Notes under the pieces: generated by a model
What the model was told of the DNA's origin: nothing
The model's database searches: none
Seen by the model: the letters and a program-made list of their open reading frames with translations, nothing else
Translations under genes and position numbers: made by a program
Part shown: positions 34,519-43,629 of the stretch, piece by piece
How positions within the stretch are numbered: the stretch's first letter is position 1
Layout of the letters: each line of letters starts with the position of its first letter
Assembly: GCF_900110685.1 (NCBI RefSeq)
Contig: NZ_FOES01000003.1
Location: 62,001 to 126,000, forward strand
Direction of reading: 5' to 3'
Length of the DNA stretch: 64,000 nt
Source of the DNA: Piscibacillus halophilus
Lineage (GTDB): Bacteria; Bacillota; Bacilli; Bacillales; Alkalibacillaceae

Positions 34519-35715
34519 ATGAAACAGAAATGGTTAAGAGATGAGTCCGAACAATGGGTGAATGAGGGGATCATAAGACCTGAACAACGAGATGCTATTA
34601 TGAGTCGTTATAAAGGTCGGGATCGTCTTTCCCTTATTTTCTTCTTGTCTGCCTTATTAATTGGTTTATCTTGTCTTAGTTTCGTAGCTGCTAATTGGCA
34701 AGTCATTCCAGAACTGATTAGAATGTTGATCATTATATTATTTATGGTTGGTTTTTACATACTCGGCCACGTATTCGAACAAAGAGCAAACCCGTATTAC
34801 GGAATGATTTCATATGTAGTCGCATTGTCCATTTTCGGCGCAGGTATATTTTTAGTAGGTCAGATGTACCATTACACGATGAATAGTGTGTTTGCGTTTA
34901 TTGTTTGGGCGATAGTTGCTTATTTACTTTATCTAAGTCGTCCGTATTTCTTCATTTTTTTATCAGGGTTAGCCATTGTAACCGTAGGTGCTATATATGG
35001 TCTAGCGAATATGCATGCGTTTGACTGGTGGTTATTTGCTTTATTCGTCATCGGCTATGGAAGTATTGTATTAATTCAAAATAACCGACTGATTTCATAT
35101 TTCTTTGCTATTTCATATAGTATTCAATTAATGGGTTACACAATGGATTATTTAGGGAGTTACTATTGGTTTTCCGTTTTTGGTTTGCTGTTATACCTCT
35201 TTGGTTTAGTCGTTTATAAAGAACAAATAAGTATTCCTTTTAGACGAACACCTTTAGTCATCATGTTTGGTTTATTACTGATTCAAACTTTGATATTTGA
35301 ATTTTCATATAGACCTGAAGTACATGTTGTCTTTTGTTTGATTTTAACAGTCATGCTCATCATAGCTATTGTTATGATTTCTAGAAAAAATCATTTGCTA
35401 AAGCTCTCCCAGCTCGTAATCTTTTTACCGATTTTTTTAGCCGGTGATTTGAGCCAATTTTTAGCTTATATTGTGTTATACGTGTTTTCGGTAGGTATGA
35501 TTTTAGATGGATATCAGAGTGATCATGAGAGAAGGTTTCATTTCGGAACTGGAGCCTTCCTATTAACGACGTTGACCGTTTATGTTCAAGTAGCTTGGGG
35601 CTTTTTAAATCAATCATTATTCTTTTTACTTGGAGGCATTATATTATTTTTCATTGGGTTTCTACTGGAGCGTAAACGTAAAACGATGACAGGTCAGAAG
35701 CGAAAGGGTGTATGA
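34519..35715 (+). CDS. DUF2157-family membrane protein
   Basis: A 398-residue protein with a short soluble N terminus (WVNEGIIRPEQRDAIMSRY) followed by about ten to twelve hydrophobic segments, the layout of DUF2157. The ATG follows the DUF418 stop directly, and the stop overlaps the start region of the next gene. DUF2157 and GDYXXLXY proteins are commonly adjacent or fused in other bacteria, which supports both calls. No biochemical role is known to me. Confidence 0.83.
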   Translation: MKQKWLRDESEQWVNEGIIRPEQRDAIMSRYKGRDRLSLIFFLSALLIGLSCLSFVAANWQVIPELIRMLIIILFMVGFYILGHVFEQRANPYYGMISYVVALSIFGAGIFLVGQMYHYTMNSVFAFIVWAIVAYLLYLSRPYFFIFLSGLAIVTVGAIYGLANMHAFDWWLFALFVIGYGSIVLIQNNRLISYFFAISYSIQLMGYTMDYLGSYYWFSVFGLLLYLFGLVVYKEQISIPFRRTPLVIMFGLLLIQTLIFEFSYRPEVHVVFCLILTVMLIIAIVMISRKNHLLKLSQLVIFLPIFLAGDLSQFLAYIVLYVFSVGMILDGYQSDHERRFHFGTGAFLLTTLTVYVQVAWGFLNQSLFFLLGGIILFFIGFLLERKRKTMTGQKRKGV

Positions 35716-35717
35716 TG

Positions 35718-36254
35718 ATGCAACGTATTTGGAATAAATTAAAGAAACGATTGCTTCTGATTGTCATCATACTCCAGGTTTTATTTCTGACTGTGATGGC
35801 AGGGTTAAATTACGTTGTTGAAGAATTTGGAGATATCATTTATTTAGAGACAGAACCATATGACCCAAGAGACGTATTTTATGGAGATTATGTTCATCTA
35901 AATTATCCAATTGAAGAAATTTTCCCATCCTATTGGTTTGGTAGCGAAAAAGTGAAACGTAATAAAGTGATTAATGTTTTACTGAAACCTGATGAGCGTG
36001 GGATTTATAAAGTTAAAGCTGCATCAGACAAATCATTAGATCCAAATGAGGATGAAGTCGTCATTCGTGCGCGTTATTTATATAAAGATCATGACAACGT
36101 ACGTCACGTGACTTATGGGTTAAATCGATATTACATTGAAGAGGGGACAGGTGAAGAATTCGACACGGTTAATCAGAAAATGATTGTAACAGTCGCTTTA
36201 TCGCCTTGGGGTCAAAAGAAAATACTCGAAGTAGACGAATTAGAACAACAATAA
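35718..36254 (+). CDS. GDYXXLXY-domain membrane-anchored protein
   Basis: A roughly 178-residue protein with one N-terminal membrane segment and an extracytoplasmic domain carrying the signature GDYVHLNY and, upstream, EPYDPRDVFYGD. Three ATG codons occur in a row (35712, 35715, 35718); the last is best spaced (7 nt) from AAAGGGTG. The gene overlaps or touches the DUF2157 gene. It probably forms an envelope complex with DUF2157, but this is inference from genomic pairing. Confidence 0.85.
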   Translation: MQRIWNKLKKRLLLIVIILQVLFLTVMAGLNYVVEEFGDIIYLETEPYDPRDVFYGDYVHLNYPIEEIFPSYWFGSEKVKRNKVINVLLKPDERGIYKVKAASDKSLDPNEDEVVIRARYLYKDHDNVRHVTYGLNRYYIEEGTGEEFDTVNQKMIVTVALSPWGQKKILEVDELEQQ

Positions 36255-36283
36255 AAACGCAGGTATAAATCCTGCGTTTTTAT
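36253..36283. terminator. Terminator between the DUF418 cassette and rocD
   Basis: An 11-bp perfect stem, AAAAACGCAGG and CCTGCGTTTTT, with a 7-nt loop lies between convergent genes. Confidence 0.9.
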
Positions 36284-36317
36284 TTATTTTCTATTGATCA
36301 AATTAATTTATCAACTA

Positions 36318-37511
36318 TTAAAGTACTTCCTTAATTTTCTCAATCGCCCATTCTAAGTCTTTCTTGTCAATGACAAGTGGTGGAGCGAAGCGGATGACAT
36401 TCTCGTGTGTTTCTTTACATAAAAGACCTTTTTCCTTCAGTTGTTCACAATAAGTACGAGCTGGTTCAGTGAGTTCAACACCAATAAATAATCCTTTACC
36501 ACGTACTTCTTTAATTTTTGGATTATTGATGGATTTAAGCTCGTGTAGCATATACTCACCAAGTTCTTTAGAACGGTCTGCTAATTTTTCTTCTTCCAAT
36601 ACTTCTAGTGCGGCTACCGATACTGCACAAGCTAGAGGGTTTCCGCCAAACGTCGACCCGTGAGAACCTGGGTTGAAGACTCCTAATACATCTTCATTAG
36701 CCACGACACAAGAAATTGGAAAGACACCACCGCCTAATGCTTTACCTAAGATTAGTACATCTGGTTCAACGTTTTCCCAATCGCAAGCGAACATTTTCCC
36801 TGTACGAGCTAGCCCAGCTTGTATTTCATCAGCAATGTATAACACATTATTTTCTTTACATACATCATAGGCTTCTTTTAAGAAACCTTCTGGTGGCATA
36901 ACAATTCCAGCTTCACCTTGAATAGGCTCAAACAAGAATGCTGCAGTATTTTCAGTAATAGCTTCTTTTAATGCATCTACATCTCCATAAGGAATGAGCT
37001 TAATTCCAGGTAGCAATGGTCCGAAACCACGCTGATATTCTTCTTCAGATGAAAGTGATACGGCAGTCATGGTACGTCCATGGAAGTTACCAGTACATGC
37101 GATAATTTCTGCCTTACCATCTTCGACACCTTTAACGTCATATGCCCAGCGACGTGCTGCTTTAATCGCTGTTTCAACAGCTTCCACACCTGTGTTCATC
37201 GGTAAAGCCATTTCTTTATTTGTTAGCTTACAAATTTTTTCATACCAAGGTCCTAATTGATCATTATGGAATGCACGTGATGTTAAAGTAACGCGATTAG
37301 CTTGATCGGTGAGTGCATTTATAATTTTTGGGTGGCGATGTCCTTGGTTAACTGCTGAATAAGCACTTAACATGTCAAGATAGCGATTGCCTTCAGGATC
37401 TTCCACCCAAATTCCTTCTGCTTTAGATACAACAATTGGTAATGGCTTGTAGTTTCTTGCACCGTACTGGTCTGTTTGTTCAATAATTGAATGGCTAGTT
37501 TTTGTTGTCAT
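36318..37511 (-). CDS. rocD: Ornithine aminotransferase RocD
   Basis: A 397-residue class III aminotransferase that moves the delta-amino group of ornithine to 2-oxoglutarate, giving glutamate semialdehyde in arginine breakdown or proline synthesis. The PLP Lys is in ILGKALGGG, the nearby Asp in [14 protein letters not shown], and [16 protein letters not shown] and the N-terminal [10 protein letters not shown] are typical of OAT. GGAGGG precedes the ATG. It is a single gene, convergent with the cassette upstream and divergent from yisL. I found no sigma-54-type -24/-12 element. Confidence 0.93.
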   Translation of the reverse strand: MTTKTSHSIIEQTDQYGARNYKPLPIVVSKAEGIWVEDPEGNRYLDMLSAYSAVNQGHRHPKIINALTDQANRVTLTSRAFHNDQLGPWYEKICKLTNKEMALPMNTGVEAVETAIKAARRWAYDVKGVEDGKAEIIACTGNFHGRTMTAVSLSSEEEYQRGFGPLLPGIKLIPYGDVDALKEAITENTAAFLFEPIQGEAGIVMPPEGFLKEAYDVCKENNVLYIADEIQAGLARTGKMFACDWENVEPDVLILGKALGGGVFPISCVVANEDVLGVFNPGSHGSTFGGNPLACAVSVAALEVLEEEKLADRSKELGEYMLHELKSINNPKIKEVRGKGLFIGVELTEPARTYCEQLKEKGLLCKETHENVIRFAPPLVIDKKDLEWAIEKIKEVL

Positions 37512-37575
37512 GAAATCCCTCCATTTATGTAATCGTTACCATACATTATAACCTTTTGTATGTTTTGTTTCAAAG

Positions 37576-37605
37576 TTGTCAACAATTTTATCGCACAACT
37601 ATGTT
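37576..37605 (+). promoter_or_regulatory. Possible promoter of yisL
   Basis: TTGTCA (37576-37581), an 18-bp spacer and TATGTT (37600-37605), in the divergent rocD-yisL region. Confidence 0.35.
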
Positions 37606-37639
37606 TAAAAATGGTAGTATATGAGTAAAGGAGGAATGC

Positions 37640-38035
37640 ATGATGAGTGATGTTTTTTATTACAATACTCACTTACATATTACCACTTGGGTAATAGGAA
37701 TCATCTTGTTTTTAGTTGTATTGAATTTACTGAAAAAATCAAATGAAAAAGCTGCAAAAATTACACATATGGTATTACGATTATTCTATCTTTTCATTAT
37801 AATTACAGGAGCTCTTCTATGGTTTAATAACTATAGCCAAGCCGGTGGAAGTTTGTTCACTGAATCAGTTGTGAAGTCTCTTGCTGGTGTTTGGGTTATT
37901 GGTGCAATGGAGATGGTATTAGGAGCAACTAAAAGAGGTAAATCAGCATTTGCTGGTTGGTTACAATTAATTATAGCGTTAATTTTAGTACTTGCGCTTG
38001 GTTTTGGAAAATTACAATTAGGAATACTACCTTAA
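37640..38035 (+). CDS. yisL: YisL/DUF1516-family membrane protein
   Basis: A 131-residue protein with four membrane segments. The N-terminal YNTHLHITTWVIG and the later GVWVIGAMEMVLG are characteristic of the DUF1516 (YisL) family. AAAGGAGG precedes twin ATGs at 37640 and 37643, and either may be used. It is followed by a small terminator. The function of the family is unknown. Confidence 0.83.
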   Translation: MMSDVFYYNTHLHITTWVIGIILFLVVLNLLKKSNEKAAKITHMVLRLFYLFIIITGALLWFNNYSQAGGSLFTESVVKSLAGVWVIGAMEMVLGATKRGKSAFAGWLQLIIALILVLALGFGKLQLGILP

Positions 38036-38042
38036 GGTTGTA

Positions 38043-38066
38043 AAAGTCCCCGCTGTGGGGCTTTTT
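38043..38066 (+). terminator. Terminator of yisL
   Basis: A short GC stem, CCCC with GGGG, is extended by AAAG/CTTT and followed by T residues. Confidence 0.7.
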
Positions 38067-38095
38067 GTATGTGACGGAAAGAGAGTGAACAATCC

Positions 38096-39406
38096 ATGAA
38101 GTTGAAAATGTCTTTCGTATTAGTCTTGTTAATTTCATTGATTCCAATGTCGGTACAAGCTGAAGAGGATCAATCCGTTTATTACTATATTTTAATAGAT
38201 CGATTCGAAAGTGGAGAGGAAAACGGTGAAATAGTAGATATTGATGACCCAGCTGCTTTTCAAGGTGGAGACTTTGCAGGAATTATGAACCGAGTGGATC
38301 ATTTAGATACATTGGGAGTAACACATGTCATCTTGTCTCCGATATTTGAGGCAAATGAATATACAGGGATGGATGTATCGTCATATGACCACATTCAAGA
38401 GACGTTTGGAACTGAAGAAGAGCTGAACCAATTAATCAATACGTTGAATGACCACAACATAGAGGTCATCTTACATTTCCCTATAAAAGATGGAGTGGGA
38501 GAGTCGGAATGGTTATCTCAGTTAAAATCATGGGAAGAACAATTACCTATTGATGGCTATTATATTTCAGAAATTGAACGCTTTTCAAATGATTTATGGG
38601 AATCAGCGATTCGGGAAGTGAACGGATCATTAATAGGTGAAACGAATGAAAATATTGACGAATATTTAAAGTTAGGTTTTGACAAAGTACATGACCGTTC
38701 CAACCAGGAGGCATTGAAGTCTTATTTTAGTCAGCCAGATCAATCGGTTGATGAGTTATTAGAAGGCTCTAACATAGAAGATAAGCGTGTCATACAGTCT
38801 ATGGACTTTATAGATACGAATCGTTTTACCCATGAATTTTCAGAGACGGGAAGCCACCCAGTCACCTACTGGAAATTAGCCTTAACTTACTTAATGACCG
38901 TTTCAAATGATACCCTCATATATCAAGGTTCTGAAATACCTTTAGACGGAGTTAAAGAAGATTTAAGTCATCATCAGTTAATGAACTTCTTAGCTGGTGA
39001 GGATCAACTCATTCGACATATAGAGAAGATTACGAATGCTTATGATGATCTTCCTTCGTTAGCCATGGGTGATTTGGAATTATTACATGCTGAAGATAGT
39101 TATTTAGTTTTTAAAAAAAGTTATGAAGATGAAAATACGATTGTTGCTATTAATACGAGCACGACCCAACAAAGAACTGACATTGAGTTAGAGGACGGTC
39201 AAGAATTAAGAGGATTGTTAGAAGATGATTTAATAAGACAAAATGATGATGGTACGTATTCAATCACCGTGGATCGAGAAGCCTCAAATATTTTTATGGT
39301 TCAAGAAAACACAGGATTTTATTGGCCTTTAATTTTTATATTTGCTGGAGGAATGACTATATTTATAATTTTTACGGTGATGATGTATCGAAAAAATAAA
39401 ACTTAA
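38096..39406 (+). CDS. Membrane-anchored GH13 alpha-amylase-like protein lacking the catalytic nucleophile
   Basis: A 436-residue protein: signal peptide (about 1-23, ending SVQA), an amylase-type barrel (about 26-330), a beta-rich C domain (about 335-405) and one C-terminal membrane segment with a basic tail. The start YYYILIDRFESG and the GDFAGI segment are typical of GH13. Region II, normally GFRxDxxKH, reads GYYISEIER at residues 154-162, with Ser where the nucleophile Asp belongs. Region I has lost its Asp and NH pair (ILHFPIKD). Region IV has Ile for His. The acid/base Glu (LIGE) and one region IV Asp remain. Glycoside hydrolysis is therefore unlikely; carbohydrate binding is possible. 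Confidence 0.8.
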   Translation: MKLKMSFVLVLLISLIPMSVQAEEDQSVYYYILIDRFESGEENGEIVDIDDPAAFQGGDFAGIMNRVDHLDTLGVTHVILSPIFEANEYTGMDVSSYDHIQETFGTEEELNQLINTLNDHNIEVILHFPIKDGVGESEWLSQLKSWEEQLPIDGYYISEIERFSNDLWESAIREVNGSLIGETNENIDEYLKLGFDKVHDRSNQEALKSYFSQPDQSVDELLEGSNIEDKRVIQSMDFIDTNRFTHEFSETGSHPVTYWKLALTYLMTVSNDTLIYQGSEIPLDGVKEDLSHHQLMNFLAGEDQLIRHIEKITNAYDDLPSLAMGDLELLHAEDSYLVFKKSYEDENTIVAINTSTTQQRTDIELEDGQELRGLLEDDLIRQNDDGTYSITVDREASNIFMVQENTGFYWPLIFIFAGGMTIFIIFTVMMYRKNKT

Positions 39407-39412
39407 TAAGAC

Positions 39413-39457
39413 TAAAAAGCTGTATAAAAGGGTATTCCTTTTATACAGCTATTTTTT
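39413..39457. terminator. Bidirectional terminator between amylase-like gene and degV
   Basis: A 14-bp perfect stem, AGCTGTATAAAAGG and CCTTTTATACAGCT, with a 5-nt loop has A and T tracts on either side. Confidence 0.9.
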
Positions 39458-40309
39458 CACTTCATTTAGGAAAAACAGTGCGATTGTACCAGGGCCAGCG
39501 TGAGCTCCAATTGCGGATCCAATAGAATGTACGATAACTTTATTAGGATTTAATTCCTCTTGTATTAATTCTTTTAATTTATTGGCATTTTCTGCATCGT
39601 CACCATGTGTAATGGCTATTGTTTGTTGGTCAAAATCTTTGCCTCTTTCTTGCATTAAGTCAACCATACGGCGTAGAACTTTCTTAGAACCACGAATCTT
39701 TTCAAGAGGTACAAGTTTGCCTTCTTCTACATGTAATAATGGTTTTATTTTTAATAGACTGCCTACAAATGCTTGGGTTCGACTTACACGGCCACCACGA
39801 TATAAATATTCTAAGTCATCTACTGTAAAGATATGTTCAATATTATTAACAAAGTGGTTAGCTAAGTCTAGAATGTCTTGAACTTCTGCTCCTTGTTGGG
39901 CTAGTTCAGCAACATGATAAGCGATCAATCCGCATCCCATTGAAGCAGCTTTTGTATCAATAACGTAAATATCTGCCTCAGGGTATTCTTCAAGTACTTG
40001 ATCTCGAGCGATGACAGCACTTTGATAGGTACCAGATAATTCAGATGAGAAGGCTAAGTAAATAATGGCTTTACCTTGCTTAGCATGTTTAGCAAAGACT
40101 TTTTGAAATGAATCAGGAGTAGCCTGTGCCGTCTTGGGGCTTTTGCCGTCACGCATCGCATGGTAGACAGTTGTTGATTCAATTGTCTCACCATCTAAAT
40201 AATCTTGGTCGTCTAAGTGTACAATGAGAGGGACAGATTCTATTTGATATTGTTCTTGGATGTCTTTTGGTAAATCGGCGGCTGAATCGATTACAATTTG
40301 AACATTCAT
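39449..40309 (-). CDS. yitS: DegV-family fatty-acid-binding protein (YitS-like)
   Basis: A 286-residue DegV protein. These bind a long-chain fatty acid in a two-domain pocket, and some act with fatty-acid kinase (FakB subunits). Features are IVIDSAADLPKD at the N terminus, SPKTAQATPDSF near residue 55, IDTKAASMGCGL near 115, RGGRVSRTQAF near 170 and the C-terminal SIGSAIGAHAGPGTIAL. AGGAGG precedes the ATG. Its position next to a YitT-type gene matches yitS-yitT in B. subtilis, but here they are divergent. Confidence 0.88.
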   Translation of the reverse strand: MNVQIVIDSAADLPKDIQEQYQIESVPLIVHLDDQDYLDGETIESTTVYHAMRDGKSPKTAQATPDSFQKVFAKHAKQGKAIIYLAFSSELSGTYQSAVIARDQVLEEYPEADIYVIDTKAASMGCGLIAYHVAELAQQGAEVQDILDLANHFVNNIEHIFTVDDLEYLYRGGRVSRTQAFVGSLLKIKPLLHVEEGKLVPLEKIRGSKKVLRRMVDLMQERGKDFDQQTIAITHGDDAENANKLKELIQEELNPNKVIVHSIGSAIGAHAGPGTIALFFLNEVKK

Positions 40310-40440
40310 GGATTTCCTCCTAAAATAATGAAATATAGAATATGTATTTTCGAAAAATTTGTGACAATATTAACGCTATTCTTTATATTAGTTTATATGT
40401 CATAGGTTAAAACGTCAATGAGATATTAATGGGGGTTAAT

Positions 40441-41295
40441 ATGTTTATATTTGAATTAAAGCGTTTTGTAATAGTAATTGTAGGTGCGATTTTAAACGCC
40501 CTTGCATTAAACCTCTTCTTAATCGAAGCAAATGTTTATGCAAGTGGTTTTACAGGTGTCGCACAGATGACTTCAAGCATTTTTCAAGACTTTTTAAATA
40601 TTGATATTAGTACCGGTATTATTTTATTCCTTCTAAATATACCAGTAGCCATCTTAGGTTGGTTAAAAGTAGGTAGAGGCTTTACAGTTTATAGTGCAAT
40701 CTCTGTTGCGGTCACAACCTTTTTCTTAGAGACGATTCCATTAATGAACTTAGCCGAAGATATTTTACTAAATGCTGTTTTTGGGGGTATTTTAGCAGGT
40801 GTTGGTGTTGGAATAACCCTTAAGTGGGGTGCTTCCACTGGGGGAATGGATATTATTGCGATGGTCCTTTCTCGAATTAAGGATCGACCAATTGGAATTT
40901 ATTTTTTAGTATTAAATAGTGTTATCATTTTCCTTGCAGGGTGGTTATATGAACCCGAAAAAGCGTTATATACTTTAGTAACGCTTTATGTTACGACAAG
41001 AGTTATTGACGCGATTCATACTAGACATGAGAAATTAACAGTCATGATTATCACAGCGAAAGGTGAACGATTAACAAAGGCTATTCATTCAAATATGGTT
41101 CGCGGTATTACGAGTGTTCCTGCTAAGGGTGCCTTTACAAATGAGCCTAGAGAAATGTTAATGATGGTTATTACTAGATATGAGTTATACGACTTACAAC
41201 AAATTGTCAAAGAGGTAGATCCTAATGCCTTTACGAACATTGTTCAAACAGCTGGTATTTTTGGATTCTTTAGAAAAGATGACGAAAAATTGTAA
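40441..41295 (+). CDS. yitT: YitT-family (DUF161/DUF2179) membrane protein
   Basis: A 284-residue protein, paralogous to the gene at 829-1683, with N-terminal membrane segments and a soluble DUF2179 domain. Family motifs are ASGFTGVAQM near residue 35, LKWGASTGGMDIIA near 122 and RGITSVPAKGAFTNEPREMLM near 220. ATG 40441 is preferred because TGGGGGT lies about 5 nt upstream; ATG 40429 lacks a signal. The neighbourhood with degV and the BsuPI gene identifies this copy as the yitT orthologue. Confidence 0.87.
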   Translation: MFIFELKRFVIVIVGAILNALALNLFLIEANVYASGFTGVAQMTSSIFQDFLNIDISTGIILFLLNIPVAILGWLKVGRGFTVYSAISVAVTTFFLETIPLMNLAEDILLNAVFGGILAGVGVGITLKWGASTGGMDIIAMVLSRIKDRPIGIYFLVLNSVIIFLAGWLYEPEKALYTLVTLYVTTRVIDAIHTRHEKLTVMIITAKGERLTKAIHSNMVRGITSVPAKGAFTNEPREMLMMVITRYELYDLQQIVKEVDPNAFTNIVQTAGIFGFFRKDDEKL

Positions 41296-41361
41296 CGTTT
41301 CTCTTTATGGTACGACTATGTATTAAAAGGTTGTTCTTGAACCGTAGAGGAGGCAACGTTG

Positions 41362-42261
41362 ATGAAAAAGGTTATACCTTTTATATTGATTCTATTCATG
41401 TTCGCGTGTGGTACGTCGACTAATGATTCTAATTCGGATGATCCGTCACAAGGTAATTCTGGAACAGAGGAACCAATAGAGGAGGAAGATCGTATGAATG
41501 ATGATTCAAACTCAAATCAATCGGAAATGGTTTTAGATGATCTAGAATTTACATCTGAAGTAGAACCCAGTGATGAGCAAGTGAATTTTTATATGACGTT
41601 AACGAATCATAGTGATGAAACGGCTGAAATCGCCTTTAGCTCGGGGCAACAATACGAAATAACTGTTACTGATCCTGATTCTGGTGAAGTGGTATATAAA
41701 TTCTCTGAAGGTATGATGTTTACAGAGGCTATAGAGTATAAGGAACTAGAACCGGATGAATCATTGAAATGGGAACAATCATGGGACTATAAGCAAAATG
41801 GGGAAAAGGTGGAGGCTAAAGACTATGAAGTTCGTTTAGAGCTTTTACCGATGACCATTAATGGTGAAAAGCCAGATGATCTTACTCCTTTAATAAAAGA
41901 GCAGACATTAACTGTTTCAAACTCAGATGAACAGGAACAGGCTGAATCTGGATCTGAAGATTACTTTCGTAACGTACAGGTAACTGGAGAAAATGGTCAG
42001 TATAAAGTGAAAGGTGAAGCCAGAGTTTTTGAAGGATCATTCCATTATGTCGTTGAAGATGGGCATCATGTTTATGTTGAAGAGCAGACAGTTCAAACAG
42101 GAGGTGCACCAGGTTGGGGAACTTTTGATTTTCAAGTTAACATTGATAAAGAAGAACTACCTGAACATGGTGTTTTGACTCTAGTACTTTATTTGGATGG
42201 ACCTAAAGAAGGCGAACCAACTGGCCATCATTTTGTGACACTAGAAGATTTTAATCCTTAA
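41362..42261 (+). CDS. Lipoprotein with BsuPI and Gmad2 domains
   Basis: A 299-residue lipoprotein. A short signal peptide ends in the lipobox FAC at about residue 16, followed by a Ser/Asp/Glu-rich linker to about 55. The first domain (about 58-190) resembles the intracellular proteinase inhibitor BsuPI. The second (about 200-299) resembles the Gmad2 immunoglobulin-like domain of spore-germination proteins (GEARVFEGSF, GGAPGWGTFDF). B. subtilis has the one-domain ipi gene next to yitT, so this is the positional counterpart, but exported and extended. ATG 41362 follows AGGAGG by 8 nt. Confidence 0.78.
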   Translation: MKKVIPFILILFMFACGTSTNDSNSDDPSQGNSGTEEPIEEEDRMNDDSNSNQSEMVLDDLEFTSEVEPSDEQVNFYMTLTNHSDETAEIAFSSGQQYEITVTDPDSGEVVYKFSEGMMFTEAIEYKELEPDESLKWEQSWDYKQNGEKVEAKDYEVRLELLPMTINGEKPDDLTPLIKEQTLTVSNSDEQEQAESGSEDYFRNVQVTGENGQYKVKGEARVFEGSFHYVVEDGHHVYVEEQTVQTGGAPGWGTFDFQVNIDKEELPEHGVLTLVLYLDGPKEGEPTGHHFVTLEDFNP

Positions 42262-42293
42262 AATGGACCATGATTATAAGATTAATAAATAAT

Positions 42294-42336
42294 AAAAAGA
42301 AGGCAATTTGCATATATAGCAATTGCCTTCTTTTTA
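42294..42336. terminator. Bidirectional terminator between BsuPI and Nfu-N genes
   Basis: A 15-bp stem, AAAAAGAAGGCAATT and AATTGCCTTCTTTTT, with a 12-nt loop lies between convergent genes. Confidence 0.93.
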
Positions 42337-42600
42337 TTAGTAACCATAATGTTCAAATACAGCTTCAACTTTCGGAATTAATTGATCCCATTCAGCATCA
42401 AAAGTTTTATTCACTGTAATGAAATTATGATATCCGAATACATTATCGACACCTTCTAATTTCATTAAATCATTTAAAATATTATGTTCGCTCGTTTCAC
42501 CTTGCATGACAGAAATACTGTCATCACCTTCAAAAATCACTTTGTCGACAGTGAATTTCATTGCATTTGGGTTAGGAGTCGCTTCTGCAATGACGCTCAT
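42337..42600 (-). CDS. Stand-alone Nfu/NifU N-terminal-domain protein
   Basis: An 87-residue protein opening with AEATPNPNAMKFTVD, the hallmark of the Nfu N-terminal domain (PF08712), and ending shortly after ITVNKTFDAEWDQLIP. The C-terminal CxxC iron-sulfur scaffold domain is absent and the protein contains no Cys at all, so it cannot itself hold a cluster. GGGAGG precedes the ATG. It may bind or regulate a cluster-assembly partner; yitW (SufT-like) is elsewhere in the window. Confidence 0.82.
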   Translation of the reverse strand: MSVIAEATPNPNAMKFTVDKVIFEGDDSISVMQGETSEHNILNDLMKLEGVDNVFGYHNFITVNKTFDAEWDQLIPKVEAVFEHYGY

Positions 42601-42680
42601 TCAAGATCCCTCCCTAATATTTTCTCTACTAATATTAGCACGAAACTTGTCATTTAAAAAGAAAAGTGTTGAAATCAGTA

Positions 42681-43532
42681 CTATTTCGATAAATGTTTAA
42701 TATTTTTATGTTTGAAAAAAGCTTGTAAAAATTTCTGTGCGATTGGACCAGGTTTTCCATTATTAATCTGAACATCATCGATTTTAATGACCGAAATCAC
42801 TTCAGAGGTTGTGGATGAAATAAATACTTCATCAGCATTTTTTAATTCTTCAATAGAGTACACTTCTTCAACAATTGGTATGTTTAACAGTTCAGCTAAG
42901 TAAAAAAGATAAAGCCTTGTGATGCCATTAAGAATGTAGTGATTAGCTGGATGTGTTTTAACAACACCGTCTTTTACTATGAAAACGTTGGTCGAGCTTC
43001 CTTCCGTTACATGGTTATAATCACGATATAATATGGCTTCTTTTGCACCTGCATCAAGCGCACTTTGCTTAGCCATAACATTTCCAAGTAAATTTAAGCT
43101 TTTAATATCGCATCTTAGCCAACGTAAATCTTCATGTAGAATGGCTTCAATACCCTTCTCCTGAGATTCTAATGGTCTTGTAACTGGAATTGGATAAGCT
43201 ATTAATGTCGGTTGTGTGTGTTTAGGGAATGGATGAGATCTAGGTGATGCCCCACGAGAAATTTGTAAATAAATCCCTCCGTCTTTAAAATTATTCATTT
43301 CCACTAATTTTTGTAGTTGGTCTGCTAAATTATGGTGGTGGATATCATAATTAATTTTAGCTTCTTCTAAACTATAAATGAGGCGCTTCAAGTGATCATG
43401 TAATAAAAAGAACTCACCGTCGTAAACCCGAATAACTTCATAGACACCATCACCAAATTGATTAGCACGGTCTTCAATATCAATTAGACATTCATTTCGG
43501 TTAACAAATTCATCATTTAATAATACAAACAA
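42681..43532 (-). CDS. dat: D-amino acid aminotransferase (class IV)
   Basis: A 283-residue PLP enzyme that interconverts D-alanine and D-glutamate type substrates, supplying D-amino acids for peptidoglycan. Visible are FGDGVYEVIRVYDGEFF near residue 27, the PLP Lys in RWLRCDIKSLNLLGNVM near residue 145, the conserved Glu in EGSSTNVFIV and ISSTTSEV. The start is TTG 43532 behind GAGAGGGTGA. Branched-chain aminotransferases share the fold, but the sequence follows the D-amino acid group closely. Confidence 0.9.
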   Translation of the reverse strand: MFVLLNDEFVNRNECLIDIEDRANQFGDGVYEVIRVYDGEFFLLHDHLKRLIYSLEEAKINYDIHHHNLADQLQKLVEMNNFKDGGIYLQISRGASPRSHPFPKHTQPTLIAYPIPVTRPLESQEKGIEAILHEDLRWLRCDIKSLNLLGNVMAKQSALDAGAKEAILYRDYNHVTEGSSTNVFIVKDGVVKTHPANHYILNGITRLYLFYLAELLNIPIVEEVYSIEELKNADEVFISSTTSEVISVIKIDDVQINNGKPGPIAQKFLQAFFKHKNIKHLSK

Positions 43533-43593
43533 AATCGTTCACCCTCTCATTGCTGTTATAAAAATAGTATACTGAATTATGAAATATGTAAAT

Positions 43594-43624
43594 AAAAGAG
43601 TTGCTTTAAAAAAGCAACTCTTTT
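43594..43624 (-). terminator. Terminator of the phn transporter operon
   Basis: A 14-bp perfect stem, AAAAGAGTTGCTTT and AAAGCAACTCTTTT, has a 3-nt loop, immediately after the last phnE. Confidence 0.9.
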
Positions 43625-43629
43625 ATTAA

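Noticed and set aside
39582-39881. A 99-residue plus-strand frame inside the degV gene
   Set aside because: It is antisense to a well-supported gene, Ser/Arg-rich, without a ribosome-binding site.
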